From Syntrophales bacterium (GTDB taxonomy: Bacteria > Desulfobacterota > Syntrophia > Syntrophales > UBA2210): 9,778 nucleotides of DNA. Position 1 is the first letter of the stretch. Every line of letters starts with the position of its first letter. The stretch is from assembly GCA_023230565.1 (NCBI GenBank), contig JALNXD010000072.1:1-9778 (forward strand), given 5' to 3'. The notes beneath the pieces were generated by a model. The model saw only the letters and a program-made list of their open reading frames with translations, made no database searches and was not told where the DNA came from. Both the position numbers and the translations under genes were made by a program. Shown here piece by piece: positions 1 to 7,362 of the stretch.

Positions 1-39
1 TACCCTGTTTTCGCTATTGGCACAAAAAGGGCACTTCAT
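1..39 (-). CDS. nrdR: NrdR transcriptional repressor, N-terminal 13 codons only
   Basis: The gene is cut by the left window edge; only the first 13 residues are present, reading MKCPFCANSENRV. That is the standard opening of NrdR: a Cys-x2-Cys half of an N-terminal zinc ribbon (C3, C6) followed by a conserved Ser/Arg-Val stretch. NrdR is an ATP/dATP-sensing repressor of ribonucleotide reductase genes; its ATP-cone domain would lie beyond the window. The start codon overlaps the stop of the upstream dCMP deaminase gene in an ATGA arrangement, so translation is probably coupled. The pairing links two deoxynucleotide-pool genes, and nrdR next to dCMP deaminase is a recurrent order in Desulfobacterota. 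The call rests on a short but very characteristic peptide plus context. Confidence 0.85.
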   Translation of the reverse strand, partial: MKCPFCANSENRV

Positions 40-533
40 AGTTTTTTTGTTTCTATTCCGGCCTCCTTCAGAAGATCTTCGGCCAGCTGATCCTGATATC
101 CCTCACGGTAGAAAATTTTTGTCAACCCTGAATTTATAATCATTTTCGAACAGATGATACAGGGATGGTTCGTGCAGTAGATTGTCGCACCTTTTATGCT
201 GACGCCGTGGAGAGCTGCCTGTATAATTGCATTCTGTTCCGCATGGAGCCCTCGGCACAGTTCGTGCCTTTCTCCGGAAGGAATTTTCAGTTTATCGCGG
301 AGGCATCCTGTTTCAAGGCAATGGGCAAGACCTGAAGGGGCGCCATTATATCCTGTCGCGAGTATTCTTTTATCCCGGACCAATATAGCTCCGACCTTGC
401 GCCGGATGCAAGTCGACCGCAAGGAGACAAGGTCTACTATATCCATAAAATATCGATCCCAACTTGGCCTTTCTGCTATCCGGTTTGCGTTCCAATCCTT
501 TGTTGAATCATTGATTTTTATTTTCGATGTCAT
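36..533 (-). CDS. comEB: Deoxycytidylate (dCMP) deaminase
   Basis: This 165-residue zinc enzyme is predicted to deaminate dCMP to dUMP in the cytoplasm, feeding thymidylate synthesis. The cytidine/dCMP deaminase signature is complete: H97-A98-E99 (zinc ligand and proton shuttle) and P124-C125-x2-C128 (the other two zinc ligands). The family's opening block appears as RPSWDRYFM at residues 22-30, and TGYNGAP lies near residues 60-66. About 20 residues precede the usual start of the family, but no other Met lies between residue 1 and that block, so the ATG at 533 is kept. There is no good Shine-Dalgarno sequence upstream of it, and the upstream DNA is a degenerate repeat (609-730), so expression may rely on read-through from glyA. 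The stop overlaps the nrdR start by 4 nt. The symbol comEB is the name used in Firmicutes for this enzyme; the biochemical call is firmer than the symbol. Confidence 0.93.
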   Translation of the reverse strand: MTSKIKINDSTKDWNANRIAERPSWDRYFMDIVDLVSLRSTCIRRKVGAILVRDKRILATGYNGAPSGLAHCLETGCLRDKLKIPSGERHELCRGLHAEQNAIIQAALHGVSIKGATIYCTNHPCIICSKMIINSGLTKIFYREGYQDQLAEDLLKEAGIETKKL

Positions 534-608
534 GAATAGTAACCGATCAGGATCCAGGGCCGTGCATTTTTATGGACTCGAAGAAGACACGGAAAACGTA
601 TCATCCAA

Positions 609-730
609 GGCCGTTTAGTAAAAGCTCCAGCGGCAGAGCGCGCGAATTTCGATAAATGAGAGACATACAGAGCCTATCCCGCAGTGATTAAGAGTGAAGC
701 GCATTGCAGCACAGTTCTTTTTACGGAGCC
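609..730. repeat. Decayed short dispersed palindromic (MITE-like) element
   Basis: The interval between dCMP deaminase and glyA has a left end GTTTAGTAAAAGCTCC (613-628) and an inverted right end ending CTTTTTACGGAGCC (717-730). Read inward, both resemble a consensus of roughly GGnTTCGTAAAAAGnTCC, and the same motif recurs in the tRNA-proximal element at 7594-7732. The left arm matches 7633-7649 at every position except one substitution and one missing A. The core has no convincing open reading frame. The internal sequences of the two elements differ, so this would be a related but diverged or decayed member of the family. I recall repeats with such TTTTTACGA ends as common in Desulfobacterota genomes, but this was not checked. 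Outer boundaries are approximate. Confidence 0.55.
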
Positions 731-737
731 GCCATTT

Positions 738-1988
738 TTATTTCCCGATTCTTTCTTCATAGAGCGGAAATCTCTTGCATAAATCAGTGACATCCCGCTT
801 CACTCGGGCGATCACATGCTCATTTCCGATATCATTTATTATAGCGGTAATCATTCGTGCAATTTCCTTCATTTCCTCTTCTTTCATTCCTCTGGTGGTC
901 ACCGCAGGAGTGCCTATTCGTATACCGCTCGTGATCTGAGGACCTTGCGTGTCAAAGGGAATTCCGTTTTTATTCGTCGTAATTCCCGCACGGTCCAAAG
1001 CATTTTCCACATCCCTGCCGGTAAGTCCTCTTTCAGTCAGATTTACCAATATTAAATGATTATCAGTTCCTCCCGAAACCAGTCGCATTCCCTGTCTCAT
1101 CAGCTCATCGGCCATAGCTTTGGCATTTTTGATAATTTGCTCCTGATATATTTTAAATTCCGGTTCAAGGGCTTCTTTAAAGGCGACAGCCTTTGCGGCA
1201 ATAATATGCATCAGAGGTCCTCCCTGGCTTCCCGGAAAGACTCGGCTGTTTATGATTTTTGCCTGAGGTTCCTTGCACATGATCATACCGCCCCGCGGCC
1301 CTCGCAGAGTTTTATGAGTGGTTGTCGTGACATATTCACAAATAGGAACCGGCGACGGATGAAGTCCTGCCGCCACTAATCCGGCGATATGCGCTATATC
1401 GGCCATTATTACTGCCCCTATGCCATCTGCAATATTCCTGAAAGCTTTGAAATCTATCTCCCTCGGATAGGCGCTTGCTCCTACCACGATCATTTTCGGG
1501 CGGTGTTTTTTTGCCTGCTCTTCAACTTCATTAAAATCGATGGTTTCTGTATCCTTGTTTACTCCATAGGTCACTACGTTATAAAGCCGCCCCGAGAAAT
1601 TGGCAGGACTGCCGTGGCTGAGATGACCACCGTGTGAAAGATTCATGCCCAGTACCGTATCCCCAGGAGTCAGCGCCGAGAAATACACGGCCATGTTCGC
1701 CTGTGATCCCGAATGCGGCTGAACGTTTACATGATCGGCTCCAAAGAGAGCTTTTGCGCGTTCTATTGCAAGGTTCTCGACGACATCGACGAATTCACAG
1801 CCGCCATAATATCGTTTCCCCGGATACCCTTCCGCATACTTATTAGTCATTACGGATCCCTGGGCTTCAAGAACCGCTTCACTTACGAAATTTTCAGAAG
1901 CAATCAGTTCGATTTTTCCTGCCTGGCGTTTCGTTTCATTTTCGATGGCAGTTGCAATTTCGGGGTCCTGTTCCCATAAAATAGACAT
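738..1988 (-). CDS. glyA: Serine hydroxymethyltransferase
   Basis: This 416-residue PLP enzyme is predicted to convert serine and tetrahydrofolate to glycine and methylene-tetrahydrofolate, the main cytosolic source of one-carbon units. Its length is normal for the family. The PLP-binding lysine is K226 in TTTTHKTLRGPRGG. The SENF motif lies at residues 31-34, the tyrosine pair and YPGKRYYGG at about 55-63, the cofactor-binding D197 and H200 in MADIAHIAG, and the SHGGHLSHG segment at about 118-126. The ATG at 1988 is preceded by a strong GAGGAGG ribosome-binding site about 10 nt upstream. It follows rpiB after a 67-bp gap with no visible terminator, so it is probably co-transcribed with the fatty-acid block. 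Methylene-tetrahydrofolate is also the cofactor of thymidylate synthase, which fits the dCMP deaminase gene downstream. Confidence 0.97.
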   Translation of the reverse strand: MSILWEQDPEIATAIENETKRQAGKIELIASENFVSEAVLEAQGSVMTNKYAEGYPGKRYYGGCEFVDVVENLAIERAKALFGADHVNVQPHSGSQANMAVYFSALTPGDTVLGMNLSHGGHLSHGSPANFSGRLYNVVTYGVNKDTETIDFNEVEEQAKKHRPKMIVVGASAYPREIDFKAFRNIADGIGAVIMADIAHIAGLVAAGLHPSPVPICEYVTTTTHKTLRGPRGGMIMCKEPQAKIINSRVFPGSQGGPLMHIIAAKAVAFKEALEPEFKIYQEQIIKNAKAMADELMRQGMRLVSGGTDNHLILVNLTERGLTGRDVENALDRAGITTNKNGIPFDTQGPQITSGIRIGTPAVTTRGMKEEEMKEIARMITAIINDIGNEHVIARVKRDVTDLCKRFPLYEERIGK

Positions 1989-2055
1989 TCGTTAGTTTCC
2001 TCCTCGCAGAATACTCGCGTTCAGATCGTGACTCTACCGGTTTAAAGGGAAAACT

Positions 2056-2505
2056 TCAAGTGTGAAATACCGGGGCGAGAGATTCAATCTTATTGAGTCT
2101 TTTTTGATGGCGTCCGCCTTCAAAGCCGGTTTCGAGCCAGATGTCCGCTATTTGCAGGGCCCGGTCGATACTTGTTCTTCTTCCTGCTAAAACAAGGATG
2201 TTCGCATCATTATGGCGTCTGCTCAGCTCTGCTGTTTCAGGATCAGTGCAAAGAGCGGCTCTGACACCCGTAAAGCGGTTTGCGACAATCGACATACCGA
2301 TTCCTGAACCGCAAATAAGAATCCCCCGATCAACCTTACCTGAGGCTGTCATGCGGGCGACGGCACTTCCGTAGTCCGGATAGTCAGCAGGTTCAGGTGA
2401 ATACGTACCGACATCAATTACCTCTGCAGACTTTTCCGTGAGATAAATCTTGATTTCCTCCTTAAGATCAAACCCTGCATGATCAGACCCTATGGCGATT
2501 TTCAT
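2056..2505 (-). CDS. rpiB: Ribose-5-phosphate isomerase B
   Basis: This 149-residue RpiB/LacAB-family isomerase is predicted to interconvert ribose 5-phosphate and ribulose 5-phosphate in the non-oxidative pentose phosphate pathway. The N-terminus reads MKIAIGSDHAGFDLK, with the conserved D8-H9. The catalytic base is C65 in GILICGSGIGMS, followed by the phosphate-binding glycine loop. H98 and N99 in RRHND complete the active-site set. The presence of Cys65 and the length match RpiB rather than the LacA/LacB subunits. The ribosome-binding site AGGAG (2519-2523) overlaps the fabF stop codon and lies 13 nt from the ATG, a somewhat long spacing. Only 16 nt separate it from fabF, so the two are clearly in one operon. 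RpiB supplies ribose 5-phosphate for nucleotides, consistent with the deoxynucleotide genes further on. Confidence 0.96.
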   Translation of the reverse strand: MKIAIGSDHAGFDLKEEIKIYLTEKSAEVIDVGTYSPEPADYPDYGSAVARMTASGKVDRGILICGSGIGMSIVANRFTGVRAALCTDPETAELSRRHNDANILVLAGRRTSIDRALQIADIWLETGFEGGRHQKRLNKIESLAPVFHT

Positions 2506-2521
2506 TATGAAAGCAGTGCTC

Positions 2522-3772
2522 CTATTCTACAAATCTTTTAAATATAACGACCGAATTTACTCCTCCGAAACCGAATGAATTTGACATTGCTACATTCACA
2601 TCCCTGCGTACGGCTTTATTGGGGGTATAATCCAGATCGCATTGGGGATCGGGCCGTTCCATATTAATGGTGGGGGGAATAATTCCTTTTTCAATACTCT
2701 TGACAGTTGCAATGGCCTCAATTCCTCCTGCAGCTCCCAGCAGATGGCCTGTCATGGACTTTGTTGAGCTCACGGCCAGTGATGTAATATGGTCACCGAA
2801 AACAGCTTTAATTGCTTCCGTTTCATAAATATCATTCAGAGGCGTGGAAGTGCCGTGGGCATTTACATAATCAACATCAGCGGGAATCATCCCTGCATCG
2901 GCCAACGCGAGTTTCATGCATTTTGCCGCCCCGGGATGTCCGGGAGGGGGAGCGGCTATATGGAACGCATCGCACGTAGAGCCTGAGCCGGCGATCTCGG
3001 CATAAATCCTGGCGCCTCGATCCATGGCCGAGGTCATTTCTTCGAGGATCAATATGGCGCTTCCTTCACTTATGACAAATCCGTCTCGGTCGGCATCGAA
3101 GGGCCTGCTCGCTTTTGATGGTTCATCATTTCGCACTGAAATTGCCCTCATTGAATTGAATCCCGCCACTGCAAGAGTTGTGACTGCAGCATCTGTTCCG
3201 CCGGTAATCATAATATCAGCATAGCCGCATGCTATCATCCGTGCGGCCTCACTTATGGCATTATTCCCTGCGGCACATGCCGTTACTGCACAACTTATGG
3301 GACCTTTTGCGCCGAACCGGATCGCTACATTTCCGGGTGCCAGATTTGCCAGAACCGAAGGAATAGCAAACGGTGACATTCTCCGGGGCCCCGATGCGAG
3401 AACTATTTCTTTTTCGCGTTCTACTGTTTCCAGCCCTCCGATGGCAGATCCGAGAATTACTCCCGTCCGCTCCGCTTTTTTTTCATCGAGAGCCAGCTGT
3501 GCATCGTTCCGGGCCATTTCCGCTGCGGCAAGTGCATAGATAATAAAATTATCCAGTCTTCGCAGGTCCTTTGGACTTATAAAAGACAGCGGATCAAAAT
3601 TTTTTACCTCTCCGGCTATTTTGGTACTAAATCCGGACGTGTCAAATTTGGTAATAGGCCCGATCCCCGATGTACCGTCACATAATCTTTGCCATGTATC
3701 CTCCAGACAGTTGCCAAGCGGATTGACAGTTCCCAACCCTGTGACCACGATCCTTCTTTTTGAACAATTCAT
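2522..3772 (-). CDS. fabF: Beta-ketoacyl-ACP synthase II
   Basis: This 416-residue condensing enzyme is predicted to extend acyl-ACP with malonyl-ACP in each round of type II fatty-acid synthesis. The Cys-His-His triad is present: C166 in the nucleophile elbow (VTACAAG), H306 in NAHGTSTPLND and H343 in STKSMTGHLLGAAGG, with the supporting lysine K338. The N-terminal RRIVVTGLGTVNPLG and the C-terminal NSFGFGGVN loop are standard. Length fits FabF (about 410-415). The start lies 3 nt after the acpP stop; the A-rich AAAGG stretch at the acpP end is a rather distant ribosome-binding site, so coupling with acpP is likely. FabF is the only ketoacyl synthase in this window; the initiating synthase FabH, often encoded near fabD, is not here. 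Confidence 0.97.
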   Translation of the reverse strand: MNCSKRRIVVTGLGTVNPLGNCLEDTWQRLCDGTSGIGPITKFDTSGFSTKIAGEVKNFDPLSFISPKDLRRLDNFIIYALAAAEMARNDAQLALDEKKAERTGVILGSAIGGLETVEREKEIVLASGPRRMSPFAIPSVLANLAPGNVAIRFGAKGPISCAVTACAAGNNAISEAARMIACGYADIMITGGTDAAVTTLAVAGFNSMRAISVRNDEPSKASRPFDADRDGFVISEGSAILILEEMTSAMDRGARIYAEIAGSGSTCDAFHIAAPPPGHPGAAKCMKLALADAGMIPADVDYVNAHGTSTPLNDIYETEAIKAVFGDHITSLAVSSTKSMTGHLLGAAGGIEAIATVKSIEKGIIPPTINMERPDPQCDLDYTPNKAVRRDVNVAMSNSFGFGGVNSVVIFKRFVE

Positions 3773-3775
3773 TCT

Positions 3776-4024
3776 CTACAATAACCTTTTTTTCAAGTAA
3801 TCTATAACATCTTTCACTTGCCGAATCTGTTCCAGCTCTTCATCGGCTATTTCTATTCCGAATATGTCCTCCATAGCCATAACCATCTCAACTATATCAA
3901 GTGAATCTGCTCCGAGATCATCAATAAATGAAGCCTCAACATTGTATTCATCTTCGGTGATGTTTAACTGATTCAGAATAGTTTCTTTTACCTGCTCTTC
4001 AATTTGACCGATGTCGATTGACAT
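3776..4024 (-). CDS. acpP: Acyl carrier protein
   Basis: This 82-residue acidic helical carrier protein holds growing acyl chains on a 4'-phosphopantetheine arm. The attachment serine is S41 in GADSLDIVEMVM, followed by the typical acidic helix II (residues 41-56, ending MAMEDIFGIEI). Length matches AcpP (75-82 residues). It has the best ribosome-binding site of the operon, consistent with the high ACP demand of cells. A 156-bp AT-rich gap separates it from fabG, unlike the tight spacing of its neighbours. The gap contains a weak promoter-like pair (TTGAAA at 4073-4078 and TATTTT at 4052-4057, with a short 15-nt spacer), so an extra internal promoter for acpP-fabF is possible but unproven. 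Confidence 0.96.
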   Translation of the reverse strand: MSIDIGQIEEQVKETILNQLNITEDEYNVEASFIDDLGADSLDIVEMVMAMEDIFGIEIADEELEQIRQVKDVIDYLKKRLL

Positions 4025-4032
4025 TAAAAAAG

Positions 4033-4040
4033 CCTCCTTT
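4033..4040 (-). promoter_or_regulatory. Strong ribosome-binding site of acpP
   Basis: On the minus strand the sequence AAAGGAGG ends 8 nt before the acpP ATG. It is a near-perfect anti-16S match, in contrast to the weak or absent sites in front of fabD, fabG and fabF, and fixes the acpP start. Confidence 0.85.
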
Positions 4041-4180
4041 TGTAGTATTCAAAAATATTAAATCAAAAGAAATTTCAAATTCCGATGAACTTAAATCTCG
4101 TCATAGTTCGTTCACTTTAAAGTCGCAAATCCGGGGAACTCCTCAAAAAGAAAATAATTTTCCGATCTGCTGCATTGTTT

Positions 4181-4936
4181 TCACATATACAATCCGCCAT
4201 TGACTCTGATTACCTGGCCCGTGATGTAAGAGGCATCGTCTGATGCAAGAAATCCTACGACCGGCGCCACGTCTTCAGGTTGTCCGATGCGTCCCAGCGG
4301 TATTTCTTTTAAAAGATCCTTTCGGCCGGTTTCGTTAACAGAGGCCGTCATATCGGTTGCTATGAAACCGGGTGCCACGGCATTGATACATATATTGCGG
4401 GATCCCATTTCTTTTGCGAGAGATTTGGTCATTCCTATAATTGCAGCCTTTGAGGCTGAGTAAATTGATTGACCCGGATTTCCTCCTTCTGCAACAATCG
4501 ATACCATATTTATAATTCGTCCCCATTTTTGTTTCATCATATGTCTTAGCACCATGCGGCTGCAGTGAACGGTTCCTTTGAAATTTACTGCCATGACTCT
4601 TTCAAGGTCTTTTTCTTTCATTCTTATAAAAAGACCGTCTGATATGACCCCTGCATTATTTACCAGTATGTCTATACCGGAGCCATTTTCCGAAATACGG
4701 GCAATCTCCTTCTGTACGGCATCGGCATCGGCTACATCGAAACAGACCGTTGCTCCCTTGCCTTCAAGTCTGTGAATCAAGAGAACCGTTTCGTATGCCG
4801 CTTCTTTATTCTGCGCGTAATTCACATGTACAAAAGCGCCCATTTCAGCTAGTTTCAATGCCACTGCACGCCCGATTCCACGGGATGCACCTGTTACGAG
4901 GGCTGTTTTGCCGCAAAGTTTTTTTTCATGCATCAT
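4181..4936 (-). CDS. fabG: 3-oxoacyl-ACP reductase
   Basis: This 251-residue short-chain dehydrogenase is predicted to perform the NADPH-dependent reduction of 3-ketoacyl-ACP, the first reductive step of elongation. The NADPH-binding motif TGASRGIG is at residues 15-22 and NNAG at 93-96. The catalytic set is N118, S146, Y159 and K163 (YSASK), and PG near 189-190 precedes the FIATDMT cofactor loop. Length and motifs are those of FabG rather than a generic dehydrogenase, and the neighbours settle it. The gene overlaps the end of fabD by 11 nt and has no clear Shine-Dalgarno sequence, so it is probably translated by coupling. Two consecutive ATG codons (4936 and 4933) are possible starts; the first is listed. 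Confidence 0.97.
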   Translation of the reverse strand: MMHEKKLCGKTALVTGASRGIGRAVALKLAEMGAFVHVNYAQNKEAAYETVLLIHRLEGKGATVCFDVADADAVQKEIARISENGSGIDILVNNAGVISDGLFIRMKEKDLERVMAVNFKGTVHCSRMVLRHMMKQKWGRIINMVSIVAEGGNPGQSIYSASKAAIIGMTKSLAKEMGSRNICINAVAPGFIATDMTASVNETGRKDLLKEIPLGRIGQPEDVAPVVGFLASDDASYITGQVIRVNGGLYM

Positions 4937-5876
4937 CGTGTAAATAAACCGCTGCCTTATCCAATGAATCGAGGTCTTCTATATTCAGAGTTCTGAAGTT
5001 GGGTGAAATCCTTTTTATTAAGGCGGAAAGCGTTTTCCCGGGTCCTATTTCAATTATGGTATCGGCACCTGCTTTCTCCATCACTTCTATGGTTTCCTGC
5101 CATCTAACCGGAGAATTCAACTGCCGTGCCAGTAATTCCCTTGTATGTGTTTCCGAATGAAGCATATCGGGATTATAGTTCGAAATCACCGGGATTGTAC
5201 AGGGCTTGATTATAAGAGATGAGAGCTCCTTTTCAAGACGCGCTGCGGCCTCAGTAAGCATATGCGAATGGCAGGGGATACTGATTGGGAGTATCACCGC
5301 CCTCTTCGCACCATTTTTTTTTGCTTCTGCAATTATTTTTTGTACGCCTGAAGAAGTGCCCGAGATTACTATCTGTGCGGGTCCGTTGTAATTTGCCGGC
5401 TCTACTGTTTCTCCTGATAATTGTGCAGTATGGCAGAGGTCTTCCACAATATCCGGCCGGATACCTATAAGAGCTGCAATAGCGCCTTTTCCGGGAGGCA
5501 CTGCTTCCTGCATAAAACAACTTCTTGACCGTACAATCAAAAATGCGTCTGCGAAGGAAAAAGCCCCGCTTGCCGCGAGAGCCGCGTATTCTCCAAGGCT
5601 GTGTCCGGCAGATATTTTTGGAGTAAGTGCTATCCTCTCCTCAAATACTTTGTAAGCCGCCAAATCTACCGTCAATACTGCAAGTTGCGTATTTTCCGTC
5701 ATGTCCAGAGCTTCACGGGGGCCTTCAAAACAGAGACGTGCGATATCGCATTTGAGTATTTCTCCCGCTTCTGAAAATACATTTCGCGCCACATCGAACT
5801 TTTCATAAAGTTCTTTTCCCATGCCCACATACTGTGTGCCTTGACCGGGAAATACAATGCCCAGTGTATGCTTCAT
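4926..5876 (-). CDS. fabD: Malonyl-CoA:ACP transacylase
   Basis: This 316-residue acyltransferase is predicted to move malonyl groups from CoA to ACP, supplying FabF with its extender unit. Visible motifs are the N-terminal GQGTQYVGMG (residues 11-20), the nucleophile elbow GHSLGE with S93, an arginine in VRSRSCFMQEA (R118) that would bind the malonyl carboxylate, the catalytic histidine H203 in the PCHSHM segment, and the C-terminal IGPGKTLSALIKR. Length is typical (about 305-320). The start at 5876 has only a weak GGA-type ribosome-binding site. Upstream, just 79 bp separate it from rpmF; in many Desulfobacterota and Firmicutes plsX and fabH occupy this position, so the junction here is shortened. 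Confidence 0.96.
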   Translation of the reverse strand: MKHTLGIVFPGQGTQYVGMGKELYEKFDVARNVFSEAGEILKCDIARLCFEGPREALDMTENTQLAVLTVDLAAYKVFEERIALTPKISAGHSLGEYAALAASGAFSFADAFLIVRSRSCFMQEAVPPGKGAIAALIGIRPDIVEDLCHTAQLSGETVEPANYNGPAQIVISGTSSGVQKIIAEAKKNGAKRAVILPISIPCHSHMLTEAAARLEKELSSLIIKPCTIPVISNYNPDMLHSETHTRELLARQLNSPVRWQETIEVMEKAGADTIIEIGPGKTLSALIKRISPNFRTLNIEDLDSLDKAAVYLHDDA

Positions 5877-5955
5877 GACTCATTCCATAAACCCGGGGCG
5901 CATCCGTTTCACATGTCTGGATCCGTTCTTTCGCCCGTTGAAGTCTCTTCTGGAG

Positions 5956-6132
5956 CTATTCTGAGGGAATGACTTCTCTTCCTTTATATGATCCGCAATG
6001 AGGACAGACTCGATGAGGAAGTTTCGGTTCATTGCACTGAGGGCAAAGTGATAAGACAGGTGCTGTCAGCGCATCGTGGGATCGCCTCTTATTCTTTTTT
6101 GATTTGGAATGTCGTTTAACCGGATTTGGCAT
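5956..6132 (-). CDS. rpmF: 50S ribosomal protein L32
   Basis: This 58-residue basic ribosomal protein was found by reading the gap between fabD and DUF177. The N-terminus starts MPNPVKRHSKSKKNKRRSHD, matching the conserved MAVPKR/KxS-KxRRR opening of L32. Four cysteines (C30-x2-C33 and C43-x2-C46) form a zinc-ribbon of the zinc-binding L32 type. The protein ends GREVIPSE, as usual. A good AGAGG ribosome-binding site stands 8 nt before the ATG. It lies 19 nt after DUF177; that pairing is one of the most conserved in bacteria. The gene is shorter than typical ORF-calling cut-offs. Confidence 0.96.
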   Translation of the reverse strand: MPNPVKRHSKSKKNKRRSHDALTAPVLSLCPQCNEPKLPHRVCPHCGSYKGREVIPSE

Positions 6133-6151
6133 ATGTATAACCTCTTTCTTC

Positions 6152-6691
6152 TTACTTGTTTTTCGTTATCTTGAAATTTTTTAATACTTCTAGGGGACTT
6201 TTAATATCTTCAACTTTATGATTGCAGGTTTCCCGATTTAAATTAATGCCGCATACAGGACATAGTCCCCGGCAATTTTCGTCACACAGGGTTTTAATTG
6301 GAAAAAGCAGCAGCATTTGCTCGAATATCAAGGGTTCCATATCGATAGTGTCATTTTCATAATAGAGCAGATCCAGTTCCTCCCTTTCCAGTTCCTTTTC
6401 AGCCCATGTAGATGTGCCGGCAGCCGGTGCCGCAATATTCATTACTTCGCTTTCAATATTCATCGGAACACTGTCAAGGCAACGGCTGCATTGTGTAACT
6501 GCATCTACAACAATTTCCCCCTTAATCGCCACATTTTTTGCAACCCGTTCGGCAATTCCCTTAAATTCCACCTTTCTTACAGAATACTGGTCGATAAGAT
6601 CTCCTGACGCGAGTCGCCGAAACCAATCGCCATCTTTTACAATATGGATTTTCAATCCCTCGGGAGGGATCTGTGATACGATTATCTGCAT
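6152..6691 (-). CDS. yceD: DUF177/YceD family protein (23S rRNA accumulation protein)
   Basis: This 179-residue protein belongs to DUF177, whose members are almost always encoded directly before rpmF and have been linked to 23S rRNA accumulation in E. coli and plants; the biochemical role is unresolved. The N-terminus MQIIVSQIPPEGL fits the family opening. A first Cys pair is C68-x2-C71 (QCSRC). A C-terminal Cys-rich block CDENCRGLCPVCGINLN (C136, C140, C144, C147) with C156 suggests zinc binding, typical of the deltaproteobacterial and Firmicutes forms. The start is supported by the family N-terminus, although the only GGAGG lies more than 30 nt upstream and the immediate site (GAG) is weak. 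It is the first gene of the minus-strand operon. Confidence 0.92.
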   Translation of the reverse strand: MQIIVSQIPPEGLKIHIVKDGDWFRRLASGDLIDQYSVRKVEFKGIAERVAKNVAIKGEIVVDAVTQCSRCLDSVPMNIESEVMNIAAPAAGTSTWAEKELEREELDLLYYENDTIDMEPLIFEQMLLLFPIKTLCDENCRGLCPVCGINLNRETCNHKVEDIKSPLEVLKNFKITKNK

Positions 6692-6731
6692 TGCTCAATT
6701 TTAAATAGTTTCTTTCGTATTTTCCTCCGCC

Positions 6732-6745
6732 CGGTCCCCGGTCCC
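6732..6745. repeat. 7-bp tandem duplication in the DUF177 leader
   Basis: Two perfect adjacent copies of CGGTCCC (plus strand) make a GC-rich block in otherwise AT-rich DNA, between the presumed promoter and the DUF177 start. It would be transcribed as a G-rich leader segment (GGGACCGGGGACCGGG). No function is evident. Confidence 0.6.
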
Positions 6746-6763
6746 GGACAAATAGAACTTGCC

Positions 6764-6792
6764 AACTAATTACAATTTTAGATAACTGTCAA
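6764..6792 (-). promoter_or_regulatory. Probable promoter of the yceD-rpmF-fab operon
   Basis: A perfect TTGACA -35 element lies at 6792-6787 on the minus strand, about 95 nt upstream of the DUF177 ATG. With a 17-nt spacer the -10 would be TTAGTT, and with 16 nt ATTAGT, both poor. The -35 and its placement at the head of the operon are the evidence; the -10 is uncertain. Confidence 0.45.
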
Positions 6793-6878
6793 GGTTTTTT
6801 TAACGGAATTCGCTTTGTTGTATCCATTAACCGATTACGGTCGTTACAGTTATTGTATGTATTCAAATTTGCAATTCC

Positions 6879-6893
6879 CATACCAAAGGTATG
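6879..6893. promoter_or_regulatory. Perfect 6-bp hairpin, CATACC-AAA-GGTATG
   Basis: CATACC and GGTATG flank a 3-nt loop about 90 bp upstream of the operon's -35 box. It has no adjacent T-run on either strand, so a terminator is unlikely; a protein-binding dyad or a remnant are the alternatives. Confidence 0.3.
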
Positions 6894-6985
6894 CAATATA
6901 ATTAAAAGAATCTCAGATATTCGGAATCAGTTGCAAAACATGTGATATCAGCTCAAGATGGTGCTTTTTGACCAAAACGTGGAAA

Positions 6986-7008
6986 ACGGCTCTCGTAGTA
7001 TAAGCCGT
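6986..7008. other. Dyad ACGGCT/AGCCGT with 11-nt loop
   Basis: A perfect 6-bp stem with an 11-nt loop is followed on the minus strand by TTTTCC and on the plus strand by an A-run and then, some 15 nt on, a T-rich stretch. It could be a weak terminator on the minus strand, but no gene upstream of it is visible, so the function is open. Confidence 0.25.
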
Positions 7009-7362
7009 AAAAAATATATCTTTATTTTTTAACAATATTGCTTATTTCTGAAGCTGCATTACATGCAGGGGCCAGCCCCGTTTTTGTTTCGGTGCACTGT
7101 CTGAATGAAACGGAAGGTGTGGTTTTTTTGCCACAGTTTTTGCCGCCGGTCTCGATGCACAATTACGTAAGAACACTGTGCGGTATGATGTTTCTCTTCC
7201 CGTTTTCATCTGGTGCGGGGTCAATGCGACTGTGTTTCACGTTTTCCGGTTGAAGGGCATGACATTTTGAAGAAGCAAAATGGACCCTTTCAGTCGCCGG
7301 CGCCAAAATACCATTATAAATAATGCCTGATCGGCATAAGAGGATTTTCATAAAATTAGCTC

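Larger units (their letters stand above)
6793..7362. other. AT-rich intergenic region without a supportable gene
   Basis: About 570 bp lie between the promoter of the minus-strand operon and that of tRNA-Glu. Short open frames exist on both strands, but none has a ribosome-binding site, recognisable motif or protein-like composition. Visible structures are two small dyads, listed separately, and ACCG-ATTA-CGGT near 6828-6839. The region separates two divergent transcription units and may contain decayed sequence. Confidence 0.5.

Noticed and set aside
196..618. 140-residue open frame on the plus strand
   Set aside because: It lies antisense to the dCMP deaminase gene, whose motifs are complete, and has no ribosome-binding site or recognisable domain.
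6828..6839. ACCG-ATTA-CGGT dyad upstream of the operon promoter, considered as a fatty-acid regulator site
   Set aside because: The arms are only 4 bp and the sequence does not match the FapR-type operator I know.
7038..7253. 71-residue plus-strand frame between the operon promoter and tRNA-Glu
   Set aside because: No ribosome-binding site, no motif, and composition like translated non-coding DNA; an equally long frame exists on the opposite strand.
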